This document shows positions 1-13,100 of a stretch of DNA of 64,000 nt, in pieces. This DNA is from Astropecten irregularis (lineage: Eukaryota > Echinodermata > Asteroidea > Paxillosida > Astropectinidae). Each line of letters begins with the position of its first letter. Positions within the stretch are counted from its first letter, which is position 1. Under the pieces are notes generated by a model. That model had not been told where the DNA came from and searched no databases. It saw only the letters and a list, made by a program, of their open reading frames with translations. The stretch lies in the NCBI GenBank assembly GCA_963971285.1, contig OZ020250.1, forward strand, positions 22,410,783 through 22,474,782, given 5' to 3'. A program made the translations under genes and the position numbers.

Positions 1-107
1 TTTCGGAACCCGTCTAATGCTCGCACATGCACATACAGGTTTCCTTTTGTTCTGCATCACCTTGTCTCAAAAGAAGGTTTACTGCAAAGCAGTGATTTGA
101 GATCACT

Positions 108-232
108 GGGCTGGATTTCACCAAACACTAAGATTAATCTTAAGATGATGTGTATTGTGACATCACACTTGGCTTAGCAATTAAGATTGATTCACATTTA
201 AGATGAATCTTATTATTTCGTGAAATCGACTC
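108..232. repeat. Foldback MITE-like element, family 1
   Basis: The ends are inverted copies starting GGGCTGGATTTCAC on the left and ending GTGAAATC on the right, with an AAGATTAATCTTAAGATG-type inner palindrome. A closely related copy lies at 11960-12109, and looser relatives at 9424-9573 and 60671-60725. There is no coding capacity. The structure suits a non-autonomous DNA transposon, but I could not define a target-site duplication. Confidence 0.6.
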
Positions 233-268
233 ATGACTTGGTCAAAATTACAAAAGTTTTGGGTGTGG

Positions 269-293
269 CTAATTTGCATAATATGCAAATTAG
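269..293. promoter_or_regulatory. Palindromic double octamer (POU-type) site
   Basis: A perfect 25-base inverted repeat has 11-base arms and a 3-base centre. Each arm contains the octamer ATGCAAAT or its complement ATTTGCAT. POU-domain factors are known to bind this octamer. In AT-rich sequence this could be chance, and no neighbouring promoter was identified. Confidence 0.25.
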
Positions 294-1456
294 TCACATA
301 TGGAATCATTGTGATGAACCCTTTAAAACGTTACCATGCAGAATTATTTTAAATCCCTCATTCCGTCAGGATTTTGTAGGAATTGTTGCAAATTCGTGCT
401 CAAACCTTGCCCTACATACACGGTAGGTGTCAAACCTTCTCTGGTTCTCCTAAATATCATTTTCTCTTTTCATCAGAATGAGCCCAAATTTCAAGAGGCC
501 CAGTTGAAAGGTTCATCATTTGAATAGATCTTATTCACAAAAGCTTAGTACATTCGTTTCTGTTGTTGGAAAATATTGAAGGGTTGAGATAATGACCCAT
601 ATAATGACTTTTATTACATGTGTCCCCCCATAATGTAGATCTATCGTTGCGGTATTCTGAGTGGAAATTCACTATTTCTGTTTCTTTTTTGATTGAAACC
701 GTTAATCTTCGTACAATGATAGGAAGTAGATGAAATCGTGTTGTAAATTTGGAGCCGTACAAAATGACAATTACATCTTAAAAATTAAATTTTAGTAAGA
801 CTAGTTTTATACAAATTCTTGGCTATCTACAAGCTGAAAAAAGGGTTTTCTTCATGGAAGTTGAAATGCTGACATTTTCATGATCAAAACAGAATATCAA
901 CTTCTATACATGCAAGCCGTAGCGAGAAGCTCCTGTTTTGATACCTGAATACTTAAAAATGGATGGATAAATTGCAGTCCAAGCCCAAGCCCAAAATGAG
1001 GATGTGTAAAGGGCCTAAGAGACAGGACAGGAATATAGCATTATACACAATGTGAGAGTTGCACTGTTGCAGAGCACACCACAGTCTGTGTGCACTGTAC
1101 ATCATTTGTACACCTGTACCTGTATGAAGCCAGACAAAAACCCATCTGAGCATGTCACATTATACCATGCGCTGACTGGGACGGTGCACATTAATACTAT
1201 ACGGTATTATATTCCCTGAATGGACAGATGTTTCCCATTTGACTGAATGTCAAGCATGTACCATCTGCCTCATTGGGGGTTGACTTATCTCAGGTATATT
1301 ACCAACCAAAAGAAGAAATGGTTAAAAAGACCATTTTCAGTCTTTCCTTTGTATCAAACTCAATTTGCAAGCAGAAAATGGAAAATTTATGTATTGGCAA
1401 TTATGAGAATAGTAGCGAGGCTTGCAGTCATGTCTGTCAGGTAACATTAACACTGA

Positions 1457-1473
1457 CCCCCCCCCCCCCCCCC
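1457..1473 (+). repeat. Poly-C tract (17 C)
   Basis: An uninterrupted run of 17 cytosines. Similar C or G runs recur at 46296, 55106, 56813 and 61129. Confidence 0.95.
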
Positions 1474-1998
1474 ATAGACTGGTTGACGGCAAATTGCTTG
1501 ACTTGATGCACATACTGTATAGAGGGGACACCAATGAAACCGGTATAATGAAATTGTGCTCGTTTGCCAGACACCTTTGCATATGATGGCATCGGCAACA
1601 AGTGACAGGACTTATTGCTGAGAAGTTTCATTGAATTATTGACATATGACTGACAAGTTAATGAGCTTGGACATTATTTGTTTATATTTTGTAAATGATG
1701 TAGATGTCTTGTCATCAGAAAGATCACAATGAAAGTGAACATTACATGACAGCTTCCTTTTCACCTGCAAATTAAAACGTATATAAACAAATTCACCAAA
1801 AAATATGTCTGTAGACATTAATTTCAGTCAGTGTCCAACAAGGCATTGTGAGTATTAAAATTGCCTTTGAAAATATGAATCAATTTGGACACGATTTCTC
1901 TGAATAAACGACATACAGAATTATGGTTTCCAATTCTCTTCTGATGTAGAAGTATAAAGGCTTTTCATGGTGAAGGTAGCAACTTGTTTATAAGGCCG

Positions 1999-2121
1999 TG
2001 TCCCAAATCTCTGACTGCGACCGCAAATAACACACAAGTCTATGGAAACGGCTGCAGTCACTGGCTAGTGGTTGCCATAGGTGCGTGTGTAATGTGTGGC
2101 CGCAGCCAGAGATTTGGGACA
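1999..2121. repeat. Foldback MITE-like element, family 2
   Basis: The left end TGTCCCAAATCTCTG and right end CAGAGATTTGGGACA are perfect inverted repeats, and the complementarity continues inward imperfectly (CTGACTGCG against CGCAGCC). The element is about 123 bases long with no coding capacity. No second copy was seen here. Confidence 0.6.
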
Positions 2122-2960
2122 AATCAATTGTAAGATCAATTGTTGCTGCATCTATCCACAATACGACACTTTGTGTTACAACCGATGATAAACAGGTGAA
2201 GATGCATTCTGACCAAAAAGCATTGACATTCACCTTCAATTACAAACTAGTATACAGGCTTGATATGGAATACTATAAAAGACATTTTCATAAACCCTTG
2301 TGTTCATCACATTGCATACATTTATATTTAACTACCATGTTTGGAAACTGATTGCAATTATGCAGATCACTATGTGCACAGGCCCGATTTTTGCTGTTTA
2401 AATGTGAAATATGTATGTTCTCTACAACAAAATATTTGTATGAAAACACTTAACACGCGTAAGCATTGAAACGTTTCTTCCAAGATAATCTCGGAATGGA
2501 TCATTTTCAGGCTTGTCCGTCATTTTGAGCATCCATGAGGCATGAAGCAAAGTAAACGGAGCTGCTATTTTAAATTAAGCAATGGCAAACATCCAATTTA
2601 AATGTTAAGCAGTCCGTATTATACTTAGTGCTGAGACTGCATTTGGTTAGACTTGTTTTGAAACGGGCCAAATTGGCAGTTTGTGTCACAGACATTAATA
2701 GATGCTGCAGCTACATGTGATATAAAATGCGCACAATGTTTATCTTCTGTAGACGTAATTGTGGAAATTGAATTTGGGAAATTGCAATTCATCCAGTGTT
2801 AGTTTAAAGGTCCCAGGTGAGGTCGAGATTAATCTTTTACCAGAGTGCCTCCTGTTTGGAAACATAACTGACAATCTCATCTGTTTGTTCTGTAACATTC
2901 AAGGATTCCACGTTGAACTTACCCCTTCTCCACTTTTTGTTTTCATTTGTCTCTTGACAG

Positions 2961-4107
2961 GCCGCAAGAAGAAATTTCCACGATTTAAAGGCGAGTCTGA
3001 GGTAAGTACATTAGCTTTTTAAATATCGAAGCGATACTCAAGGTCCAAATTAAACAGAATTGTCCGAAGTCAGATCGTATGTTAATTACAGTACAATTGG
3101 GAGGGGCTTACACAAAGCACAATCGGCTCTGTTGGTCAAGGGCAATAAAGTCATGGAGACAACAAAGGTAGATATGACCACTAGCTCATCATTTCCAAGT
3201 CAGATTCTATGGGCTTGGATCAAGTCGGGCCATCAAGCCCCACAGAGTGGTAACACTGCCCAGGCGCTCCAGTCCCGTGACCTTCAATATTCTGTAGGAC
3301 TAATTCAGGAGGCTGTCGGCTGGTCAGGGTCTCTTCAATTTAGATGCATTTTGAGACGGTCTTTAGTCAACTATAATTTGATTTGAAATTAACCTCTTGC
3401 AATTTGTATGATCTCTTGCTTTGTCCATGTACAGTATTCCTTAGATGAAGGAACAATGCGCCGGGGTCGAGGTAGACCTAGGAAGGATGGAATGTCTCCA
3501 GTTCCGCGGAGACGAAGGTACGAAGGTTCATTTGCCTAGCACAGAAAGGCCGTATGAAACCCTATCAGGGCATTTGTGTTTATTAAAAGTTGTGATTTGA
3601 TTGGTCCAAGTTTGGCGTTGCTACTAAGATACCATACAAATACTGCACCTACTTGATGGAATGATATGTACAGATGTGTGTGATTTTGCATAAATTTCAG
3701 CTTAATTTGTGGCTAAATCTTTTGAAAATAAGAAAAAGAAAGCTGGATTTCTTTTTTGTTTTTTTTCTGTTTCGTTTTTATGAATTTTGATGTAGTTTAT
3801 TTATTCAGATTTCTCTTACCATTTTTACCATTGTTATTCTTAGACATATCTGTGATGACGATGATGACAGCAGCAGCGTTACCATGGATTCCTCATCCCC
3901 GGCCCCGGATACCATCCCCATTCTACACTTGAAGGCCAGCGAGGGAGCCCCTGGGGAGTTTGACAGCCAGGCGGGCCCCTGTGGGTCTGTGGACGGGTCG
4001 CTGGATGCCAGACTAGATCCTGACCTGGACTCTGGCTACGATCGTATGATAACTGACTCGGATCTTCCTGCCAACCAGCCTGATAATGAACCTCATGCTC
4101 AAGCTAG
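2961..4107 (+). other. KMT2C/D: KMT2 exons 1-3: basic N-terminus and AT-hook
   Basis: The exons are 2961-3001, 3435-3517 and 3844-4107. The first gives a basic stretch ([13 protein letters not shown]). The second carries the AT-hook core [10 protein letters not shown] followed by a basic tail, matching the N-terminus of vertebrate KMT2C, which binds the DNA minor groove in this family. The third is acidic and Ser/Pro/Asp-rich, apparently disordered. The first small exon is the least certain of the gene, supported by its phase and basic composition. Confidence 0.8.
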
Positions 4108-7100
4108 GTGTGTTTTCTAGGGGAATTTTAGTGCAAATAAAGAACACTGACTTAAGTAGGATTCGAACTTCAGACCTCTCAGCTGTTGTAAACATGCACA
4201 TGCCTCACTCTCCATATGTTGTACTTTATTGTCTGCAGCTTTTGTTCTCTTTCTAGAAATATGTTTGAGCAACACTTTCACTCGGAGACACCCTTTCCTG
4301 CCATTTATGTACATCACAATACTATGACTATGATAATACATTTACAAATTGTGCCTATTGATTATTCTGACTTGTTCGTCTTACCTTCACTACCACCAGC
4401 CAAGGCATGCTGTGCGCCCTCTGTTGTTGTGGGGAGAAGAGTCTGCTGGGGCAAGGGGACCTGCTCCGCTTTGATCCGACCCCGGGCTTCAATCCATTCC
4501 GGAAGCTGATACCTCGACAGCGACGTATGGCGGAAGAAGACGCGCCCTACAACCCCAATGACCGCAGCCCAAAGCACTTGACATGGCGGAGGGCTCGCGG
4601 TCCATCCAAGATTCAAAAGTAAGAGCTCTATCAGTCTTTAACACTTGTAGAAATCACTTGTAGATATCAGCAGCAAATCATGGTCTTGGGCTTCGATAGA
4701 GAGTACTTGTTGCTGATTATGTCCCAGTGTACAATGACAAATTTCCCACAATACTTCCAGCTCATGGTGTTACACGTAATAGACCTGCATCTTAGATCTA
4801 CATGGAGTCTTGTACCTTGTTTATGGTTTAGCAAGCAGTTAAGATATGATTTATTATATAGCACAGGGCAAGATAGTATTTATCAAAGACTAAGTCTCTA
4901 AATCTTTGTGATTCTCATTGCCGCAGGGAGAAAGTTAGTAAGTCCCCTCGACGGATACCCCCAGACAACCTTGAATCAGGCAGCCCTGGTGTGGATGAGC
5001 TGGCCATGGTCGGACATCCAGAGGAGCCAGACATGCACATCCTCTTTGAGCACACAGGTGAGTGTCCATGTACCCTTTGTTAAATCCTGTGAGGATCAAA
5101 CTTTTAGACTGTCATAAAAACTATTTGACACAAGTTCATTTCAGTTGATGTTATTGCTCTGCTGAAGCTGATTTTCATTATTTTTTCTATTTTTCCTTGA
5201 ACTTGCTCCCAGGCCACACCAATGCCCATCATTGCTGTGCTGCGTGGTCGGACGGCGTCTGCCAGAATGAGAATTTCCAACTCTTGAATGTAGACAAGGC
5301 CGTCTTTTCCGGAGGAACGCAGGTAGGATGTGATGTCTGTAGAAGATGGCCAGACCCCTCTCTGGGTCTTAAAAACTGGGTAGAAAAATTGTTAAATTGC
5401 CAGCATAATATAACAAATTTAAGATCCTCTTGGTTACAGGTCTTAAGAAGTGGGAAGATCTGCTTATCCACGTTTTTGTTAATGTTACTTTTTCCTTTGT
5501 TTTCTTTGAATTACAGCGTTGCACGTATTGCCGGCGGTTTGGCGCCACCATCTTTTGCTTGGAGGTTGGCTGCAAGAGGGTCTATCACTACCCCTGTGCC
5601 GCAAGCAGCGGCTCGTTCCAGGTCAGTACTCGGCCTAGAGGTACCTCTAGGATATGACAGATGGGTCCTTCATTACGACAGGGGCAATTGATTCATATCT
5701 AGCACCTTACTGTCAATGGCATTATCTACTGTCCCAGTAATCTAGCAGTAATCCATGTCTAGTAATTGCGGGAATACCCAAATGTTGGAAGGAAGTAAAA
5801 AAAAGCAATGAATGACTAATTGTCTCCCTCAAAGACATAAGCATTACGATTCTGTCTCGCCTCCTCTTCCACTGAGCTTTTTAATAATTAGTTAATAGAG
5901 CAGGTTTGTGTTGGCTTTTTATGATCAAGACCTTTCTTTGTTCTTTCAACCCTCAGGGAATCAAGTCTCTGTCTCTGCTGTGCCCCGATCACTTGGATCT
6001 CTGCGAGGAGAAAGGTACGTCTAGATGGGTGACATTCCATGAAGGCCACAGGGAGCTTGGTCTCTGAAAAAGTTGTGTGTTTTTTTTTATATCAATGTGT
6101 ATTTTTTTCCTGGTGTTCCTCTCTCTTAAAACTCTTTTTGATTTAAGGCCTGTGCTCTGTAGCTTGATGCGGCTGGCTCCACCTCGAACATATGGTAGAG
6201 TTGCCCTGTGCAGTCCCAAGTCTCAGCTACGAGTAAGGATGATTGGCCCTCCCAAGTTGTTACCGGTGCACTGATGTGGTTCCTGTGGTTGTTTCTTGTG
6301 TGTTCTTTCTCCAGTTGAAGAGGAAGAGCTGGAGTGTGTCATCTGTGAAGCTCCTGGCAACCTCCAGGATCAGCTCTTCTGCACCAGCTGTGGTCAACAT
6401 TATCACAGCACCTGCCTGGATCCTCCAGTGGTGGTCACTCCAGGTGTCCGCGCCGGCTGGCAGTGTCCCAACTGCAAGATATGTCAGACATGCAGGTACG
6501 GTGTTTCTTCATCAAAGCACAGGGATCAATCCTCTCCATATTCACCCCAATCCCAGGCTCTAGGATAGACCTTTCCATTCAGTCTTTAAGAGTTAGGATG
6601 AATGTGGCCATTACTGCAGTATACTTGTACCATCCTTTTGGAAATCAGTTGTAACGGAGGGACTACTTAACAAGAATTTCATTTTATTTTAATCGTATGT
6701 TAGTAACTAACAAATTTATATGTACCTTTTTTTGTGGACAGACAACCAGGAGATGACAACAAGATGCTTGTGTGTGATACGTGTGATAAGGGCTATCACA
6801 CGTTCTGCCTACGCCCTGCTATGACCACCATCCCCAAACATGGCTGGAAATGCAAGGTATGCTGTCATTGCCATCTGTTTTTATAATACACTCTGGATTG
6901 CCTTCTAGGAAAAGCCTAGTACAGAAGTATGCATGCGTTAGTTCATTAGCTTTAAGTAAACTATGATTTTAGTTTTGAAGTCAATCCTACAATCTGAAGA
7001 TTTATCTACAACGACCTGACATTCCAGTCGGTCGTAGATGCTGTACATTTACATAATTTGCTGTCTTGAGTTATATTTTAACCGACTTTATTCTCTTCTT

Positions 7101-10100
7101 TCTTTGTGTACTTTGCTGCTGTCTCCAGAACTGTCGTGTTTGCGGCGACTGTGGTGCCCGCACTCCAGGCAGTGGGCCCAGCTCACGCTGGCACCACAAC
7201 TACACCGTGTGTGACTCCTGTTACCAGCAGCGTAACAAGGGCTACTTCTGCCCTATCTGCGGCAAGGCCTATCGCCATCACACCACGCACAAAGTCATGG
7301 TGCAGTGTGATCTCTGCAAGAGGTACGTGTGCTTCTAAAGTGTTCTCGTCGGATAGAAGAGCAGTTGAAAATTGTCAAATAGTTCGTCCTTGGGTGGAGA
7401 TGCTCCATTATACAGATAAACAGCTCAGACTTTTCAGAAAAAGTACCTTGATCCGAAGATCTGGATTTCAAGTCTGGTTCAGTCAAACTGTCCTTCCTTC
7501 CTCCAAGATCTTAGTAATTTACCATCATCCTGGATTGTTCACTACCCTATGTGCTACACTCTCACCAATAGGTACATCCACGCTGACTGTGATAACAGCG
7601 ACGTGGTGACTAACTACCAACAGATGAGGGCAGCAGGACAGCGCTGTACGTACGAGTGTCGAGACTGCAGACACAGACAGGTGAGTGGAGTCTCTCGTTC
7701 CAGTTGCTGGACAAAAATAACCTGATCCCTAGGATATAGCAGTATGTGTGTGTTTTCTTGGCTTCTAACTGCCAAACGAACAAAGATAATTGACTATTAG
7801 GGACACCACCAACATAGGGCTGGATGGCTCAGTTGGTAGAGCGCTTGTACGGTATTCAGGAGGTCGCCAGTTCAATCCCGCTCCAGTCAATTTTTCTTTG
7901 TTCACCTTTTAATGACTTAAAATTCAGTCAGTTTCCCTTGTGGTTATTTGATGATGAAAAAAAGAACAATAGAAGTCATCAAGAACACAGCCGCAGGGTT
8001 TGAATCCCACCTGAAACAGCACAATATTTTTTTCATGTATACTCAAAAATTACCGAGTATGCAGTGCTTATCTACGTCGTTGAGAGCAAGCCTAATTTGC
8101 AAGGGAATTTTTTTGTATGATATTTTGTTCTGTTATTTTATCCACAGTTGAACCTGGAAATCGGGTCAAGGTTTTCAGAAACAAGATCCAGCTCCACGAC
8201 GCTCTGCAGTGACTCCAGCTGCACCGAGACAGGTGAAAAGGATGGTAAGTTACAAGAAATCAATTGATTACATTGCATTAAACCTATGTCCCAAGATGCT
8301 TAACTGCCACTCTCATGTTAACTCAGTGCTTAGTGGTTGTGTATAAATCCCCTTATTTTATGACGTCCTTATTTTGTGTAAATTTACATGTGGTTGTACA
8401 AAACAGCTTATTTTTATCATATATTTGGCACATTCATCTTTGAAATTTGATTACAACCTTTTGATGCTGAAATAAACTCATTTACACAAAAAGTCGTTAT
8501 TTATGTGTTCACCTTACACTTTTGAGGTGGCACTGTTATCTTTATATAATTTTGTTCTCCATGTTTGGTTTGTAGTCGGTTACATCCCCAGGAAGAGTCC
8601 AGCCACATCCAGGTCGTCCCCCCGGCATGTGAGCCTGACCGAGGATTCCCTGGCCCTATCGCAGGACTCAGTGGCCAGCGTGTCCACCTACAACGAGGAC
8701 AGCCTGAGCAGCATGGACACCGACTTCAATGGCAGTGAGGAGCCCAAGAAAGTCCCAGAGGTAAAATGAAGATCAGCTCATCTAATGAGGACATTCTGAA
8801 AACGAAAGATCTCAGTAGTAACTTGAGGCCTGATTATGTGGCAAACGACCAATCACAGATCAGCATCAATACCTGTCCCAACTTATGCAGTTGGAGGGGC
8901 TTACTAGACTGCTCTGTTTCACAAAGAACTAGTGCTATTTGCATGAAAAATGTCTTTGTTTAGGATGTCTACGTTCAGGGATGATTGTGACTACCGTCTT
9001 TAATAACCACTTAATTTTCATCACACAGCGTCCAGCATCATCATCATCGACAAGTCTCGCCCATTGGCCCCACGCAGGTGGAGGCAAACCCCTCGACAAA
9101 CTCAGTCAGTTGGGACCCTTTGGCAGGAAGAAGTTTGGCGTTGGTAGACCAAGGGTAAGCATAAGTGGAGAAATTATGATACAATACTTAGAGAAAAAAT
9201 GTTAGCTAATTGGTGAAAATGTCTAACACATGGTTATATTGTTGGTATTGATGATAGTTTGAATCATTTTGTTGTCGTGATTGCTCAGGGGAGAGGTGGC
9301 TTCGTGGGTAGAAAGAGAGGTAGACATCATCACTCAGGGGCTAAGAGAGGCCCCAAACCAAAGAACAAACTGAGTGCTCTCCTTCCATCGGTCTCCCAGG
9401 TAAGAATCTCATCTCGGTCCTTGACCAGGGGCTGATTTCACTACAGTCGTACTTTGCGATCATCACTATTACACTTGATATCAGATAGCTACTTTGCGAC
9501 CGATTCTCCATTTTGTGACGGATATGGGCTTTAGCGATGATCGCAAAGCGTTAGTGAAATCAACCCCTGGTCCTCTCTCATCCAGTTGATTGTATGTACC
9601 TTCCGGTAGCTTCACTACCCATAGAATCTCACCCTTATACCATTCCGCAAAGCCAATAAAAGATTGTCTCATATTTGAAGAGTCCTCTGAGGTATGACAT
9701 TGAAATAATCAACCATTGCCTGGATGCAGACTTGACCAAATTGTATCTGGGTTTGACTCCACAGCAAAGCAATCTCTCCTTCACGGTGGACATGAGCTGT
9801 GAGAAGAAGAACAGTAAAGATGATGAGGAAGACACCACTATGCACACCACCGTGGTCCTCTTCTCAGCCACTGACAAGTTCACCAGCACCCAGGTACTAC
9901 TTGTCAGTTTCAGAAACATCCGCTAACCTACAGCCCATGGGAATTTTAAATCAGGGCATCGGAACCTTCCTTTCAAATCATTTCAGATAATCACGATATA
10001 TGCGATTTATGTGACTCGGCTCCACAACGTAGCTGCAGGAGTTGCCAGAGTCTTAAATTGGTTTGTCTCCCCCACTATTAAAATGAGCTGGAAAAGAGCC

Positions 10101-13100
10101 TCTCAGGGGTGTTGTAGACTTTTACTGCCATCTTCCTCTGTATGTTGACTTCAGAAACAGCTGTCAGTCATTATGTGAACCTTTTGTTTTTATTAGTGTC
10201 ATGACTTTTGAAATGAACCCTTTTTTTTCAACCTTTCCCTTGTTATTTATTGCAGGACATGTGCGTGAGTTGTGGCAGCTTTGGTCTTGGTCCCGAGGGT
10301 CGTCTCTTGACTTGCTCACAGTGTGGTCAGTGCTACCATCCTTACTGTGTTAACATCAAGGTACAACCTTTGAATCAGTTTGTGATATTTAACACTTGAT
10401 CAGTGATTTTAACACTTTCCTTCCTGCATTCAAGCATAGGGATGCATGATGTTACCATCAGCATTATGTCTTACATTACCGTTTGGTGATTTACGGTAGT
10501 AACTTTAAGATACCTCCATATATTCAGAAGTATCCATTGAGCTTTGTAGGGGTATCTCCTGAGTATCGTAAGTGTAAATCTTTAGTTTAGTTATTAGTCT
10601 ATATCTCAACTGTACAAATATTTAATGAATTTTACACAGAAATTACAACTTTAAACCTGTGATCTCTGATGACATGTGTTTTCCTTCTCTTTCACCTCCA
10701 ATCTACAGATCACCAAGGTGGTGTTATCCAAGGGCTGGCGCTGCCTGGACTGCACTGTCTGTGAGGGTTGTGGTAAGGCCAGTGACGAGGCCCGGCTCCT
10801 GCTATGTGATGACTGTGATATCAGCTACCATACCTATTGCCTGGAACCGCCGCTGATGACCGTCCCAAAGGGAGGCTGGAAGTGTAAATGGTGTGTGTGT
10901 TGCCTGCATTGCGGTGCCACTACGCCTGGTACCCAGTGTGAGTGGACTAACAACTACACACAGTGTGGTCCTTGCGCCAGTCTCATCCAATGTCCTGTCT
11001 GTCTGTTGCTGTATACGGATGATGAGCTTATCTGCCACTGTACACACTGCGACAGGTGAGAACAGTTTGTATTCCTGTTTTGATTGCATCATGCTTTAAG
11101 TTTCCTAATCTCTTCAAATCCCAGCCCGGTAATCCTTAACCCGTTCTAGAAATTTTATCAAACCATGTGGACGTTGTTGAAAAATGACCCCTAATGGTTT
11201 CATATGGGGTCAGGTTGGCATAGCAGTTCTTTCCTCGCCTTTCACCTCTGGCAGTTTGGGTTTGAGTCCGGCTCGGTCCACAAGTGGATTGGGTTTTCAG
11301 TCCCTACCTGATTCTGTGGGTTTTACCCAGAATATTACTCTGGGGTTTTCTTGCCACCTCTAAAACTGCATCTTCTTCTCATCATCTTTCCATAAAAGGT
11401 TTCATCAGGCTTTCGAGCTACAGTGCCAAGGGTACTTTTGAGGAATCCTTGGTTTCATTACCAGAAATAAATAATAGTAATGATAATACTATTAATATTG
11501 GATCAATGCTCATTAATTATCCCATCTTTACAGGTGGCTGCACGCTGAGTGCGACGGCTTAGCCACTGAGGATGAAGTGGAGAAGTCTGTGGACAAGGGA
11601 TACGTCTGCGTGCTGTGCCGCCCTCACACTAAGGTACCAGAACCCATCCAAGCCATCGAGAACATCCAGCCTGTCGTGCCCGTCTCTACGGCAATGGAAA
11701 TCGGTAAGGGTTCTGTTTGTGGCCTGTTCTTTTGCAGTGCATGTGTGTATGTTTGAGTTATTTTCCAGAGCTTATTTTAATTCCTTTTGTCTCGCATCCT
11801 TTATACCTTTGGGTCAGGAAGAGGGGAACAGAGAAAGTTGTAAGATAGTTAGCAACCTGTTCAGAAATGTTAACTCCCCTGAGAGTTCTTGGAGAATCAA
11901 AATCATGAGATGTATATTATATACCAACCCTCGATACCAAGCCAAGTTATAGAAGAAACAGGCTGGATTTCACAAAGCTCTAAGATTAATCTTAAGACGA
12001 GCTGTTCAGTATCACCATAGCGATTTGTATTGTGACATCACATGTTGCTATAGCAATTACGATTAATTCACACTTACGATCAATCTTGGTGCTTCATGAA
12101 ATCCAGCCCTGGCACCTTATTTTCATGTAATCCAGTCTGATTTGTAACATCTATAACATCACTGCAATTCCCAATAACTTTTATTTGTTTTACATAAATG
12201 AGCATAAGTTTGGCCATCTTAACATGAAAACTTCAAAAACTGTTTGAAAATGTTTTGTTTCTTGTTTTCAAGTTTGCAAGTATCAATCGTACTAGTCCAC
12301 GCAACCTGTGTTTATTTGAATATATTCATGTACTCATTTCATCCTGCATATCATTACATTTTGTGTGCATTGTATTCATTGTGACAATTTTTCTTCTGGA
12401 ACTAGTTTGGTCTGATGCTGTAAGCATTTTTAATACAAAGATCTTGACTTGATTCTGAAGCAGGGACATTCAATCCAGTTTAGACACATTTTGAAGGGTG
12501 ATTATTCAACCTTTGCCAGTCTGTGATCAGTATAATTCTCACATAGATAGTGTAGTGGAATAGAAGTCACACAGATGGATACAAAATGGCCGATCATGTT
12601 GTAAATTTGCCTTAATAATAGTCCGACCCTCCTGCTATTTGGCCTGATATATTGCATGGTTATTTGTTTCCTATTATTTTTCCATTCCATATTTCATCCT
12701 CATCTTTGTTTTTCACACCCTGCTACAGTTCTTTCCATCGCATGACATTTCAACACTTCACCTCCAAATACATTAATACTCCGATTGGATATTTGAACTA
12801 TTAATACCATCCTTACTGACTGTATACCTGACCCTGCCTTGATGCATGTAACGGGACGAATATTGTTCCTTTTATTTATTAGTCGCTTTCTCTCTGTCAT
12901 ATTATACCCTAAAATGCTCTGACCATAAAACTTCAGCAGCACAAACTTGTCGAGTTGGAACTTGTAAAGTTGTTTCATTTTTCCCTTCCTTTTATTTTTT
13001 TAACATTTTTTGTTGTAAAAGTGTTTTGAATACACACACACTCAAAAACAAGTTGGAGCTGAAAATGTAATCATGGGCTTCGCATTCTCTTTGTTGGCAA

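Larger units (their letters stand above)
1..2960. other. Non-coding upstream or intronic region
   Basis: I see no exon in this stretch that I can join convincingly to the KMT2 gene. The first recognised KMT2 exon starts at 2961 and needs an upstream exon that leaves one base of a split codon. A donor-like site near 2816 has the right phase, but it has no ATG in frame and a stop lies just upstream, so I did not use it. The region holds two foldback repeats, a poly-C run and a short octamer palindrome, listed separately. The remaining short open frames look random. Confidence 0.6.

Noticed and set aside
2759-2816. First coding exon of KMT2
   Set aside because: It ends at a GTGAGG donor in the right phase, but it has no ATG, a stop codon immediately precedes the frame, and the sequence does not resemble KMT2 N-termini.
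3060-3386. 108-codon open frame between KMT2 exons 1 and 2
   Set aside because: No acceptor and donor pair joins it in phase, and exons 1 and 2 join directly. The product resembles nothing I know.
4140-4200. tRNA-like B box on the minus strand (GTTCGAATCC)
   Set aside because: No matching A box or conserved tail could be seen nearby.
7001-7042. Hairpin in KMT2 intron 10 (CGACC/GGTCG stem)
   Set aside because: A short bulged stem with no partner copy and no sign of a function.
7818-7890. Genuine tRNA-Thr gene
   Set aside because: The cloverleaf is nearly complete, but U33 is changed and the T stem does not pair. The same sequence with the same tail recurs at 42069 and 59978, so it is a SINE head.
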